Shown here: piece after piece, positions 43,775 to 52,353 of the stretch
How the letters are laid out: each line of letters begins with the position of its first letter
Position numbering within the stretch: the first letter of the stretch is position 1
Source of the DNA: Terriglobia bacterium
GTDB taxonomy: Bacteria > Acidobacteriota > Terriglobia > Bryobacterales > Bryobacteraceae
Assembly (NCBI GenBank): GCA_020073615.1
Contig: JAIQEX010000019.1
Location: forward strand, 1 to 64,000
Reading direction: 5' to 3'
Length of the DNA stretch: 64,000 bases
Program-made: the position numbers and the translations under genes
Notes under the pieces: model-generated
Told to the model about the DNA's origin: nothing
Seen by the model: only the letters and a program-made list of their open reading frames with translations
Databases searched by the model: none

Positions 43775-44584
43775 ATGGCGCGCAGCGGGACGAAACAGCC
43801 ACTGACCAGAATCAGCGGGCAGACCATCATCGACGAGTTGATCCGCAACATGGAGGTGGGACGGCTCGAGCTGGGATACAGCATCCTGCTGCCGTGCATC
43901 TTCAGCGTCTATTTGCATCCCGACGATTATGGGCGGCTGGCGGCGGTGCAGGACATCATGAAGGAAGACGCCAAACGGGCATTGACGGCACGGGTGGCGG
44001 AATGGAATGCCGCCAAAGGCCCGCGCTTCGGGCGGGGCGCCGCGCCCAAAACGTATCGAACCGCACAAAACGACTGGTCGATCCAACTGTTCGCCGACAC
44101 GGAGAATGCCGTGCCCGCGGGCGACGTGGAGATTCACTCCGAATTGAACGACGTGGCGCGGCCGGGGTATCGCGGCGCCAAAACAACGCTGATCGAGCGT
44201 GAGCCGGCGGTGACCGCGGCCCGGGTGGCGCGCGACCGCGAGAGCACGCGGCGGCAGCCCGACCGGATTTTCGCCGAGATCCGCTACCAGGACGACTCCG
44301 GACCGCAGACCTACTTCGTGACCCAGAACGAAATCAGCATCGGCCGCGGGGGCGAGGACCTGTGGGTGGATTTGCCGCTGTACACCAACGACGAGGTGTC
44401 GCGCGAGCATGTGGGGCTGCGGCGCGACGCGGCGAGCGGGGCCTTCGCCATCGTCGACAAGAGCCGCAACGGCACGTGGCTGAACGGGCGGCGCCTGGCG
44501 CGCGGGGTGGAGGAGCCGATGCCCGACCGCGCGGAAATCGGCGTGGCGGAAGTGCTGAAGCTGTCCTTCGAGGCCCGGAAGTGA
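43775..44584 (+). CDS. FhaA-like FHA-domain protein 1
   Basis: This 269-residue protein has an N-terminal domain (about residues 15-125) resembling the DUF3662/FhaA N-domain (ILLPCIFSVYLHPDDYGRLA, VPAGDVEIHSELN) and a C-terminal FHA phosphothreonine-binding domain. FHA marks are ISIGRGGEDLWV, EVSREHVGLRR and DKSRNGTWLNGRRL, with the binding Arg, Ser and Asn present. It should recruit proteins phosphorylated by the kinase encoded three genes downstream. It overlaps the next small gene by 4 bp. Confidence 0.88.
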   Translation: MARSGTKQPLTRISGQTIIDELIRNMEVGRLELGYSILLPCIFSVYLHPDDYGRLAAVQDIMKEDAKRALTARVAEWNAAKGPRFGRGAAPKTYRTAQNDWSIQLFADTENAVPAGDVEIHSELNDVARPGYRGAKTTLIEREPAVTAARVARDRESTRRQPDRIFAEIRYQDDSGPQTYFVTQNEISIGRGGEDLWVDLPLYTNDEVSREHVGLRRDAASGAFAIVDKSRNGTWLNGRRLARGVEEPMPDRAEIGVAEVLKLSFEARK

Positions 44585-44676
44585 AAGAACTCTACCAGCT
44601 CCACACGCCGTTTGCGATCGCGTTTCTGGCGTTCGTGGCGCTCTTTGTGGCCATGCATTGGAAGGAGCGCCGGTGA
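44581..44676 (+). CDS. 31-residue single-helix membrane peptide
   Basis: A GTG at 44581 overlaps the FHA gene stop, and the TGA at 44674-44676 overlaps the GTG of the phosphatase gene, both in the GTGA arrangement. The product (KELYQLHTPFAIAFLAFVA, then LFVAMHWKERR) has one membrane helix of about 18 residues and a basic tail. Coupling on both sides and a plausible helix argue for a real gene. Function is unknown; a scaffold or regulator for the membrane-bound kinase/phosphatase is a guess. Confidence 0.7.
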   Translation: MKELYQLHTPFAIAFLAFVALFVAMHWKERR

Positions 44677-45563
44677 AGTCGGGAGCCGTCACCGACGCGG
44701 GCCTGGTGCGCGCGCACAACGAAGACCGGTATTGGGTGGACGACCAGCGGGGCGTTTACCTGGTGGTGGATGGCGTGGGGGGGCGTGCCGGCGGCGACCT
44801 GGCGGCCGAGACCGCCGTGGAGACTATCCGCGAATCGGTCTGCGCCGGCGAGGGGCCCGTGGAGGAGCGCGTGCGCCGCGCCATCATGCTGGCCAACAAC
44901 CGCATTTTCGAGCTGGCGCAGGCGGACCAGGAGCGCCGGGGCATGGCCTGCGTGCTGACCCTGGCGGTAGTGGAGGACGGCTACGCCACCATCGGGCACG
45001 TGGGCGATTCGCGCCTGTACCTGATCTGGAACGGCGCCATGCGCAAGGTGACCTCCGATCACTCGCCGGTGGGCGAGCAGGAGGACGCTGGCGAGCTGAG
45101 CGAGGAAGAGGCCATGGCCCATCCGCGCCGCCACGAGGTATTTCGCGACGTGGGATCGCGGCTGCGCGAGGCGGCAGACGAGGAGTTCATCGAGATCCGC
45201 CGGTGCCGCTTCCGGCCCGATGCGGCCCTGCTGCTGTGCAGCGACGGGCTCACCGACCAGATCACCTCGGCCGAGGTGCGCGACGCGGTGGCGCGCTACG
45301 ACGGCGACGCGGCGGCCGTGGCTGGAGAATTGGTGGAGCGTGCCATCGAGGCCGGCGGACGGGATAACATCACGGCAGTGCTGGTGGCCGGGCCGCAGTT
45401 CCGAGGGCATGGCGAGCGAACGCGGCGGCGGCCGGCTGCAACGCGGGTGCGCCTGCCGCGGCCGCGGATGCTGACCGGGCGCATAGCCTTTCTGGGGTAT
45501 GGGCTGCTGCTGGGCATGCTGCTGTGGGCCGTCCTGCGGGCGGCGAGAGGATCGATGCCATGA
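44673..45563 (+). CDS. PP2C-family Ser/Thr protein phosphatase, membrane-anchored
   Basis: This 296-residue PPM phosphatase has the metal-binding motifs LVRAHNEDRYWVDD, VVDGVGGRAGGD, GHVGDSRLYL, LLLCSDGLTDQ and GGRDNITAVL in the standard order. A C-terminal membrane helix (IAFLGYGLLLGMLLWAVL) anchors it, like mycobacterial PstP but without the large extracellular part. GGAAGGAG five bases before GTG 44673 fixes the start. It should reverse phosphorylation by the adjacent kinase, whose ATG overlaps its stop. Confidence 0.92.
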   Translation: MKSGAVTDAGLVRAHNEDRYWVDDQRGVYLVVDGVGGRAGGDLAAETAVETIRESVCAGEGPVEERVRRAIMLANNRIFELAQADQERRGMACVLTLAVVEDGYATIGHVGDSRLYLIWNGAMRKVTSDHSPVGEQEDAGELSEEEAMAHPRRHEVFRDVGSRLREAADEEFIEIRRCRFRPDAALLLCSDGLTDQITSAEVRDAVARYDGDAAAVAGELVERAIEAGGRDNITAVLVAGPQFRGHGERTRRRPAATRVRLPRPRMLTGRIAFLGYGLLLGMLLWAVLRAARGSMP

Positions 45564-47272
45564 CCGCGCCGGCGCGCATCGGCCGTTACGAAATCGTCCG
45601 CCGCATCGGCCGCAGCATGACCGACGTCTATCTGGCCATAGACACGGTGGAGAACCGCCAGGCGGCGCTCAAGCTGATTCCGCGGAGTGACGACCCGGTT
45701 ACGAAGCTGGTGCTCGAAGCGGAACGGCGCGGCGCACGCATCCAGCAGAAGCTGCGGCTGCTGGATCCGCGCATGGTGGAGATTTACGAATTCGGGGATC
45801 TGGACGGCTACTTTTTCGTGGCCATGCAGTATGTGGAAGGGCGCAACCTGGCCGAGGTACTGGCCGCCGAGCGCGCCATCGACGCCACACGCGCGGCCGC
45901 GATTGCGCTCGAGATCTGCGAACAACTGGCGAAGTTTCACGCGCAGGAATCGGCGGTGGTGCACGGCGATATCAAGCCTTCCAACATCCATCTGGGGCGC
46001 AACGATACGGTGCGCCTGTTGGACTTCGGCATCGCCAAGACGCTGCGCGCGGATTCGAACGCCACCATCCACAATTTCGGGAGCCCGAGCTACTGCTCGC
46101 CGGAGCGGCTGGCGCGCTCGGAGGTGGATGAGCAGTCGGACCTGTGGGCCGTGGGCGCCACGCTGTACGAGATGCTGGCGGGGGCGCCGCCGTACCAGGC
46201 GGACAGCACGCGCAAGCTGGAGAGCCTGATTCGTTCGAAGCGGCCGCCGCGCGCGTTGCACGGAAGCTGCCCGCGCGCCTTGCGGGCGGTGACCATGAAG
46301 GCGCTGGCGCCCAATCCCGGAGGGCGATACCGGTCGGCGGGCGAATTTCAGGCCGATTTGCAGGCGTTTTTGGAGCGCAAGCCGACGCTGGCCGAAATGG
46401 AGCGGCGCGCGGGGTGGAGCGCCAACGCCACCATCGAAGCGGCGCGCGACTGCCTGGTGCGAGCCACGCGCACGCTGGCGCGGGCCAAGCGGCGGCTGCA
46501 GATCGCGGGCGGGCTGGCGTGGTTTGCCATGGGCATGACGCTGTGGATCGGCGGGACCTTCGGGTGGCAGGCGCTCCAGGCGCGCCGTGTGCCGCCGCCC
46601 CCGGCGCTGCCTGCGCCTCCCGTTGCTTCGCTGCCGCGCGTCCCTACCTTGAATGAAGAACTGCCGCTGATGTACGTCGCGGCGGCTGAGCGCATCTTTG
46701 AATCCTACCGCGCCAGCGCGGACGCCTCGCTGCACGATTTCGACTGGCAGAAGGCCGAGATTTGCCTGGAGCGCGCGGTGGAGCTGGGCCGCGGCGACGA
46801 CCGGACGCTGGGATCGCTCGCCCTCGCCCGCGGTTACGCCACGCTGGAGCGCCTCGCCGGCGCCCATTATTCCGAAGCGGCGGCGGTGCAGTTGCGGTAC
46901 TACGCGCGAGACCAGTTTGCCATGGCCGCGGCGAAGATGCCGCAAAACGCCGAGCCGCACCTGGCGCTGGCGCGCGTGTATGTTTACTCGCTGGCGGATG
47001 TGGACCAGGCGATGGAGGAGTTCGCGGCGGCCGAGCGGCTGGGGACCGCGCCGGGACGCCGCGAAATCGAACAACAGGCGGATGCCTACCGCATGCGCGC
47101 CGAGAAGGAAGCGCCGGCGGCCCCGCGGCGCGCGTGGCAGGATGCGCAAACGGCGCGCGGTCTGTATCAGAGGATCGCCGGCTTCGGCCAGGTGGATCAA
47201 CACCTGCGCGAGTTGGAGACGGCGGCGCGGCGCTGGATGGGGCACGGCGCACGAGGCCGCACATGGCGGTAA
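45560..47272 (+). CDS. Ser/Thr protein kinase with membrane helix and TPR-like tail
   Basis: This 570-residue protein has a Hanks-type kinase domain (about residues 8-270): ATP Lys in AALKLIPRS, catalytic loop VVHGDIKPSNIHLG, DFG in RLLDFGIAKTL and SPSYCSPERLARSEVDEQSD. The catalytic loop has HGD instead of HRD, so it is not an RD kinase. A membrane helix (LAWFAMGMTLWIGGTFGW, about 318-335) is followed by a Pro linker and a helical TPR-like region (about 370-570), presumably extracytoplasmic. It overlaps PP2C by 4 bp and the fused polymerase gene by 10 bp. Confidence 0.92.
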   Translation: MTAPARIGRYEIVRRIGRSMTDVYLAIDTVENRQAALKLIPRSDDPVTKLVLEAERRGARIQQKLRLLDPRMVEIYEFGDLDGYFFVAMQYVEGRNLAEVLAAERAIDATRAAAIALEICEQLAKFHAQESAVVHGDIKPSNIHLGRNDTVRLLDFGIAKTLRADSNATIHNFGSPSYCSPERLARSEVDEQSDLWAVGATLYEMLAGAPPYQADSTRKLESLIRSKRPPRALHGSCPRALRAVTMKALAPNPGGRYRSAGEFQADLQAFLERKPTLAEMERRAGWSANATIEAARDCLVRATRTLARAKRRLQIAGGLAWFAMGMTLWIGGTFGWQALQARRVPPPPALPAPPVASLPRVPTLNEELPLMYVAAAERIFESYRASADASLHDFDWQKAEICLERAVELGRGDDRTLGSLALARGYATLERLAGAHYSEAAAVQLRYYARDQFAMAAAKMPQNAEPHLALARVYVYSLADVDQAMEEFAAAERLGTAPGRREIEQQADAYRMRAEKEAPAAPRRAWQDAQTARGLYQRIAGFGQVDQHLRELETAARRWMGHGARGRTWR

Positions 47273-50200
47273 CCAGAAGCTGGACCGCGCCCGGCGCCAC
47301 GCCGGTGGCGGTGGCCATCGCGCGGCCGGCCGTGCCGCGCAGAGAGTGGGTGTGGCTTTTAGGGGCCTCGCTTTTCGTGGCGGCCGGGTTGGCCATGGTC
47401 TATGCGGCCAAGAGCCCGGGCTTCGCCGCGGTGGAGCAGCGGCTGGCGCGCGGCGAGCTGGTCAACCTCAATACCGTGGCGGGGCCGGAGGAGCTGCTGC
47501 CGCTGCTGGAATCGTTTCCCAGCCGCGCGGAGCGCGAACTGGTGGCGCAGTCCGCTTTCGATTTCCTCGCCCGCTCCCGGCCGCTCGCCAACGACGGCGC
47601 GTTGTCGAGGCTGCGGGTTTCAGCGGACGAAATCGCCAGCGACACGCGGTGGGATGTGCTCCGCCGGCGGCTGCGCGAGCAGCCGGCGAGCCCGCGCCGC
47701 CGCCTGCAACTGCTCCCCCTGGCGCGGCTGAAGCCGCTGATGGTGGTGCGCGCGCCGCGCGCATTCCGCCGCGAGTTTCTGCTCTGGACGGGACTCTACT
47801 TCGCGGGCTTTTGGCTGGTGGCGCTGGTTTGGACGCGGGCGCGCTTTCGCGGCGACGGCGCCTTTCTGCCCGCGCTGCACCTGCTCACCGGCATCGGCCT
47901 GGTGCTGATGGTGAGTCTGCGCGACCCGCTGCGCGACACCCTCGAGTTCCACAAGTTTGCCCTCGGCGTTTTCCTGGGGTGTCTGCTCCTCGCGTTGCCC
48001 GCGCTGAAGGCGTTCGATTACCGGAAGCTTTCCGACTGGTGCTACACGCCGCTGTTCGCCGCGCTGGGCCTGTTCGCGGCGCTCCTGGCGTTCGGCAAGG
48101 GACCGGCCGGCAACGACGCGAAAGTGAACCTCGGGCCCTTCCAGCCGGTGGAGCTCATCAAGATCCTGTTGGTGCTGTTTCTGGCCGGGTACTTCACGCG
48201 CAACTGGGAGCGGCTGCGCGATCTGCGCGAAAAACGCGTTCTGCCGCGATTGTTCCGGCGCATCGGCCTCGCGCGGCTGGAGCACGTCGTCCCGGTTCTG
48301 TGCGCGGTGGGGGTGGCGGTGGTCCTGTTCTTCGTCCTGAAGGATCTGGGCCCGGCCCTGGTAACTTTCTTCGTGTTTCTGGCGATGTTCGGCGTGGCCC
48401 GGGGGCGCCCCGGTCTGGCGCTGGCGGGCCTGGCCCTGATGGTGGGGTCGGTGGCCGTGGGCTATCGCCTGGGCCAGCCGCATACCGTGGTGGAGCGCAT
48501 CGACATGTGGCTGGCGCCGTGGGACAACGACGTGCACGGCGGCGACCAACTGGCGCACGGGCTGTGGGCCTTCTCCACCGGCGGCCCGTGGGGCTCGGGC
48601 CCGGGCTGGGGCGACCCGGAAATGATTCCGGCGGGCAGCACGGACCTGGTCCTGCCGGCTATCGGCGAAGAGTGGGGCTTCGTGGGTGTGGCGGCGGTGT
48701 TTCTGCTGTTCGGCTTTCTGGTCTCGCGCGCGCTGCGGGCGGCGGCGCGCGCGGCGACCCATTTCGGGTTCTTCCTGGCGCTGGGGCTGGCCAGCCTGGT
48801 GGCGTTCGAGGCGATGCTGATCACGGCGGGCGTGCTCGGCGCACTGCCGCTTTCGGGCGTAGTGTCGCCGTTCCTCAGCTCGGGCAATACGGCCATGCTG
48901 GCCAACTTCCTGGTGTTCGCGCTGGTGCTCTCGATTTCGGCGGACGGAGCGACGAAAAGCACCGCCCTGCTCCGCAACCCCACGCGCTACCTGAAAGCCG
49001 CCCTGGCGTGCGGCGGAATCGTGCTCCTGGCCATGGCCGCGCGCTACCAGGTGGTGAAAGACGCCGACTACCTGGCGCGCGACGCGCACGCGTTCGAAGA
49101 AGACGGCGTGAAGCGGCCGCAGCACAATCCGCGCATGAACTCCATCGCGCGCGAAATTCCGCGCGGCAGCATCTACGACCGCAACGGGATTCCTCTGGCC
49201 ACCGGTAGTTGGGAGGAGATGGAGCGCCACCGGGCCGACTACTCCGCGCTGGGCGTTGCGCTCGACCAGGCGTGTTCGCGTTTCGACAGCCGGCACTATC
49301 CGTTCGGGGCGGCCACCGCGCACATGGTGGGCGACCTGCGCACGGGCGAGAATTTCCACGCCAGCAATGCGTCGCTGGTGGAGCACGATTCCAACCCGAA
49401 GCTGCAGGGATACCAGTATGCGGAGCTGGCGCCGCTGGTGCGCTACCGGCATCAACCGGGCAACCAGGGGATCGCGCGGGTGCTGGCGCGCGACCGCAAT
49501 GTGCGGTTGACCCTGGACATCCGGCTGCAACTGCGCGCCAAGGAAATCCTGGAGCGGCACTTGCGGCAAACCGGCAGCCAGAAGGGCGCGGTGGTGGTGC
49601 TGGACGCGGCTACGGGCGATGTGCTGGCGATGGTGAGCGCGCCCGCGCCCGACCCGCCCGGCATCCGTGCAGCCGCACCCGCGCCGGACGACTTGCTGGA
49701 CCGCGCGCGTTACGGGCAGTATCCGCCGGGCTCGACCTTCAAGCTGGTGACGGCCATGGCCGCGCTCGACGCCAACCCCGCGCTCAAGCATCGCACCTAC
49801 CTGTGCCGCACGCTGCCCGGCGGCCGCGCGGGCAACACCATCGCCGGCTGGAACCGCGCCATCAAGGACGATATCGGCGACCGCGCGCACGGCACGCTCG
49901 ATATGGGTCGCGCCATCGCGGTCTCGTGCAACGCCTACTTTGCCCAGTTGGGCGTGCACGACGTGGGGGCGAAAGCCCTTGCCGGGATGGCCGCGCGGCT
50001 GGGGATTTCGACCGGCGAGCTGACGGAACTGCGCCGCGCCATGCCGTTTGCGGCGTATGGCCAGGGGCCGGTGCTGATCTCGCCGTTCCAGATGGCGCGC
50101 GTGGCGGCGACCATTGCCGCGGGCGGACGCATGCCGCAGGGCCGCTGGCTGGCCGATGACAGCAACCCGCGCACCGCGGGTGCGGTGGAGGCGCTACCCG

Positions 50201-50493
50201 CCGAGCAGGCCGCATTTCTGGCCGCGGCCATGCGGCGCGTGGTCACCGAAGGAACGGCGCGGCGCGTGATGGCGGGATCGGAAATCAGCTTTGCCGGGAA
50301 GACGGGCACGGCGCAGCTCGACCAGGGCTTGCCGCACTCCTGGTTTACGGGCTTCGCTCCCTACGGCGGAGACGCGCCGCGGCGCCTGGCCTTCGCGGCG
50401 CTGGTGGAGCACGGCGGATATGGCGCGCGGGCGGCGGCGCCCATCGCGCGGGAAGTGATGGAGGCGGCGCGCGAACTGGGGCTGCTGCCGTGA
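47263..50493 (+). CDS. fused FtsW/RodA glycosyltransferase - penicillin-binding transpeptidase
   Basis: A single 1076-residue frame joins two normally separate enzymes. About residues 25-585 are a SEDS polymerase: FQPVELIKILLVLFLAGYF, KDLGPALVTFFVFLAMFG and MIPAGSTDLVLPAIGEEWGF. About residues 600-1076 are a class B PBP: the N-terminal RGSIYDRNGIPLATG, then PPGSTFKLV (S824-x-x-K827), VSCNAYF (S888-C-N890) and AGKTGTAQL (K1013-T-G). All three transpeptidase motifs are intact. An extra soluble segment (about 50-150) follows the first helix. The PBP pedestal is short. It should polymerise and cross-link peptidoglycan in one molecule under control of the upstream kinase. Confidence 0.92.
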   Translation: MAVTRSWTAPGATPVAVAIARPAVPRREWVWLLGASLFVAAGLAMVYAAKSPGFAAVEQRLARGELVNLNTVAGPEELLPLLESFPSRAERELVAQSAFDFLARSRPLANDGALSRLRVSADEIASDTRWDVLRRRLREQPASPRRRLQLLPLARLKPLMVVRAPRAFRREFLLWTGLYFAGFWLVALVWTRARFRGDGAFLPALHLLTGIGLVLMVSLRDPLRDTLEFHKFALGVFLGCLLLALPALKAFDYRKLSDWCYTPLFAALGLFAALLAFGKGPAGNDAKVNLGPFQPVELIKILLVLFLAGYFTRNWERLRDLREKRVLPRLFRRIGLARLEHVVPVLCAVGVAVVLFFVLKDLGPALVTFFVFLAMFGVARGRPGLALAGLALMVGSVAVGYRLGQPHTVVERIDMWLAPWDNDVHGGDQLAHGLWAFSTGGPWGSGPGWGDPEMIPAGSTDLVLPAIGEEWGFVGVAAVFLLFGFLVSRALRAAARAATHFGFFLALGLASLVAFEAMLITAGVLGALPLSGVVSPFLSSGNTAMLANFLVFALVLSISADGATKSTALLRNPTRYLKAALACGGIVLLAMAARYQVVKDADYLARDAHAFEEDGVKRPQHNPRMNSIAREIPRGSIYDRNGIPLATGSWEEMERHRADYSALGVALDQACSRFDSRHYPFGAATAHMVGDLRTGENFHASNASLVEHDSNPKLQGYQYAELAPLVRYRHQPGNQGIARVLARDRNVRLTLDIRLQLRAKEILERHLRQTGSQKGAVVVLDAATGDVLAMVSAPAPDPPGIRAAAPAPDDLLDRARYGQYPPGSTFKLVTAMAALDANPALKHRTYLCRTLPGGRAGNTIAGWNRAIKDDIGDRAHGTLDMGRAIAVSCNAYFAQLGVHDVGAKALAGMAARLGISTGELTELRRAMPFAAYGQGPVLISPFQMARVAATIAAGGRMPQGRWLADDSNPRTAGAVEALPAEQAAFLAAAMRRVVTEGTARRVMAGSEISFAGKTGTAQLDQGLPHSWFTGFAPYGGDAPRRLAFAALVEHGGYGARAAAPIAREVMEAARELGLLP

Positions 50494-50503
50494 GGAGGTG
50501 ACG

Positions 50504-51304
50504 ATGAACCTTACCGAGTATCTGGAAAAGTGGGGCAGGACGCTGTTCGAGGCGCCGCTGGCCACCGCGCCCAAGCCCGAGGAGCCGCCCGAGCTCGCCG
50601 AAATCCGGCTGGCGGTGCTGGACCAGGTGCGCGAAAAAAGCTACCGCTCGGGCGGCAAGAAGGTTTTCCCCTACGACCTGGTGCGCGTGGAGTTGCGCGG
50701 CGTGGAGGAGAGCCGCCACAGCGTCTTCGCGGGCCGGTTTTTTCGCAAGTATCTCGAACAGGAGGTCGCGGGCGCGCTGCGCGACGCGGGCTGCCGGTTT
50801 CCCGAGGACCTGCGCGTGGAGGTTCGGGCGGCCATCGGGTTGCCGCAGCGCGGCGTCGAGTGGCTGGTGGTGGAGGTGGCTTCGCGGGAGAGCGTGGAGG
50901 GGGCCGCCCGGCCGGTGGCGAAGCTGGTGGTGCGCGAGGGCACGGCCAATGTGCCGGCCATCCCGCTGGAGAAGCCGCGGACCAACATCGGCCGCGTGGT
51001 GGATGTCTATCGCGACAAAGGACTGTTCCGCCGCAACGACCTGGCCTTTGCGGAGGACACCGCCATCAATCGCTCGGTATCGCGCGAGCACGCGCACATC
51101 ATGTTCGACAAGGCGGCGGGCGAATATCGCCTGTTCAACGACCGCTGGTATCCCCTGGAGAGGCCGGGCGTGGAGGAGTGCGGCACGTGGATCGTGCGCG
51201 ACGGCATGAGCCAGGAGGTGCACCGCAACGCCCGCGGCGCGAAGCTCGAGCCGGGCGACGAAATCCACTTCGGGCAGGCGGTGGTGGTGTTCGAGATGGA
51301 GTAG
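50504..51304 (+). CDS. FhaA-like FHA-domain protein 2
   Basis: This 266-residue protein repeats the layout of the first FHA protein. The N-terminal domain (about 40-130) resembles DUF3662 (KKVFPYDLVRVELRGVEESR, FFRKYLEQEVAGALRDAG), and the C-terminal FHA domain has TNIGRVVDVY and AINRSVSREHAHIMFD. The NG-T-NG loop of canonical FHA domains is altered, and inserts lengthen the first strands. AGGAGGTG three bases before ATG 50504 decides the start. It closes the operon 10 bp behind the fused polymerase. Confidence 0.85.
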   Translation: MNLTEYLEKWGRTLFEAPLATAPKPEEPPELAEIRLAVLDQVREKSYRSGGKKVFPYDLVRVELRGVEESRHSVFAGRFFRKYLEQEVAGALRDAGCRFPEDLRVEVRAAIGLPQRGVEWLVVEVASRESVEGAARPVAKLVVREGTANVPAIPLEKPRTNIGRVVDVYRDKGLFRRNDLAFAEDTAINRSVSREHAHIMFDKAAGEYRLFNDRWYPLERPGVEECGTWIVRDGMSQEVHRNARGAKLEPGDEIHFGQAVVVFEME

Positions 51305-51333
51305 GTGGGCAGGGACCGGTAACATGGAAGGCG

Positions 51334-52350
51334 ATGTTCGATTGGAAGCAGGAGCCGCACCGGCGCTACAACCCGCTCACGCGCAAATGGGTGCTGGTGT
51401 CTCCGCAGCGCACGGCGCGGCCCTGGCAGGGACAGATTGAACCAGACGACGCGGCCCGAGCGGCGGAGTACGATCCGGAGTGTTACCTCTGCCCGGGCAA
51501 CGCACGCGCGGGCGGCGTCAGCAATCCAAATTACACCGCGACCTTCGTTTTCGACAACGACTTTGCAACGCTTCAGGCGGGGACCGCGCTCGATCGCTTC
51601 GAACAGGATGGATTGCTGATCGCGGAGACCGAGCCCGGCATCTGCCGCGTGGTCTGTTTCTCGCCGCGGCACGACCTGACCATCGCCGGCATGGAACTCG
51701 CAGACCTGCGGCGGGTGGTCGACACGTGGGTGGAGCAGTGGGGCGAACTGGGGCGGCATCCTGTCATCAATTACGTGCAGATCTTCGAAAACCGCGGCGC
51801 CATGATGGGGGCCAGCAACCCGCATCCGCACTGCCAGATCTGGGCGGGCCACTCGCTGCCCAATGAAGTCGCCCTCGAGCAGGCGTCGCAGAAGGCCTGG
51901 CGCGAAGAGCGCGGCCGGTGCCTGCTGTGCGAGTACGCGAAGCTGGAGCGGGCGGCGGGAAGCCGTGTGGTGGAACAGAACGAGAGCTTTCTGACGGTGG
52001 TTCCGTTCTGGGCCGTCTGGCCATTTGAGACGCTGGTGATTGCGCGGCGGCACATGGCGGCGATCGACGGATTGACCTCCGCGGAGCGCGACGGGCTGGC
52101 GGACATTTTGAAGCGCACGGCCGCGCGCTACGACCGGCTGTTCCAGGTTTCCTTCCCGTACTCGTTCGGTTTTCACCAGCGGCCGAGCGATGGCGAAGGG
52201 CACGACGAGTGGCACCTGCACGCGCATTTCTACCCGCCCCTGTTGCGCTCGGCCAAGGTCCGCAAATTTCTGGTGGGCTACGAGATGCTGGCGACTCCGC
52301 AGCGCGACCTCACACCCGAAGCGGCAGCCGAGCGGCTGCGGGGGGTGTGA
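51334..52350 (+). CDS. galT: galactose-1-phosphate uridylyltransferase
   Basis: This 338-residue Leloir-pathway enzyme exchanges UMP between UDP-glucose and galactose-1-phosphate. It has zinc-ligand CYLCPGN, the FENRGAMMGASNPHPHCQIW active-site block with the HPH-x-Q nucleophilic histidine, and GEGHDEWHLHAHFYPPLLR near the C-terminus. The length is typical. No other gal genes are adjacent, and it is separate from the upstream operon by its own 30-bp gap. Confidence 0.95.
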   Translation: MFDWKQEPHRRYNPLTRKWVLVSPQRTARPWQGQIEPDDAARAAEYDPECYLCPGNARAGGVSNPNYTATFVFDNDFATLQAGTALDRFEQDGLLIAETEPGICRVVCFSPRHDLTIAGMELADLRRVVDTWVEQWGELGRHPVINYVQIFENRGAMMGASNPHPHCQIWAGHSLPNEVALEQASQKAWREERGRCLLCEYAKLERAAGSRVVEQNESFLTVVPFWAVWPFETLVIARRHMAAIDGLTSAERDGLADILKRTAARYDRLFQVSFPYSFGFHQRPSDGEGHDEWHLHAHFYPPLLRSAKVRKFLVGYEMLATPQRDLTPEAAAERLRGV

Positions 52351-52353
52351 AAG

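Noticed and set aside
46762-47262. Upstream extension of the SEDS-PBP frame to 46762
   Set aside because: It overlaps the kinase TPR region in another frame. ATG 47263 begins a sensible N-terminus and first membrane helix.
47620-49959. 779-codon minus-strand frame opposite the fused SEDS-PBP gene
   Set aside because: It is a Gln/Arg/His-rich shadow. The sense strand has all catalytic motifs.
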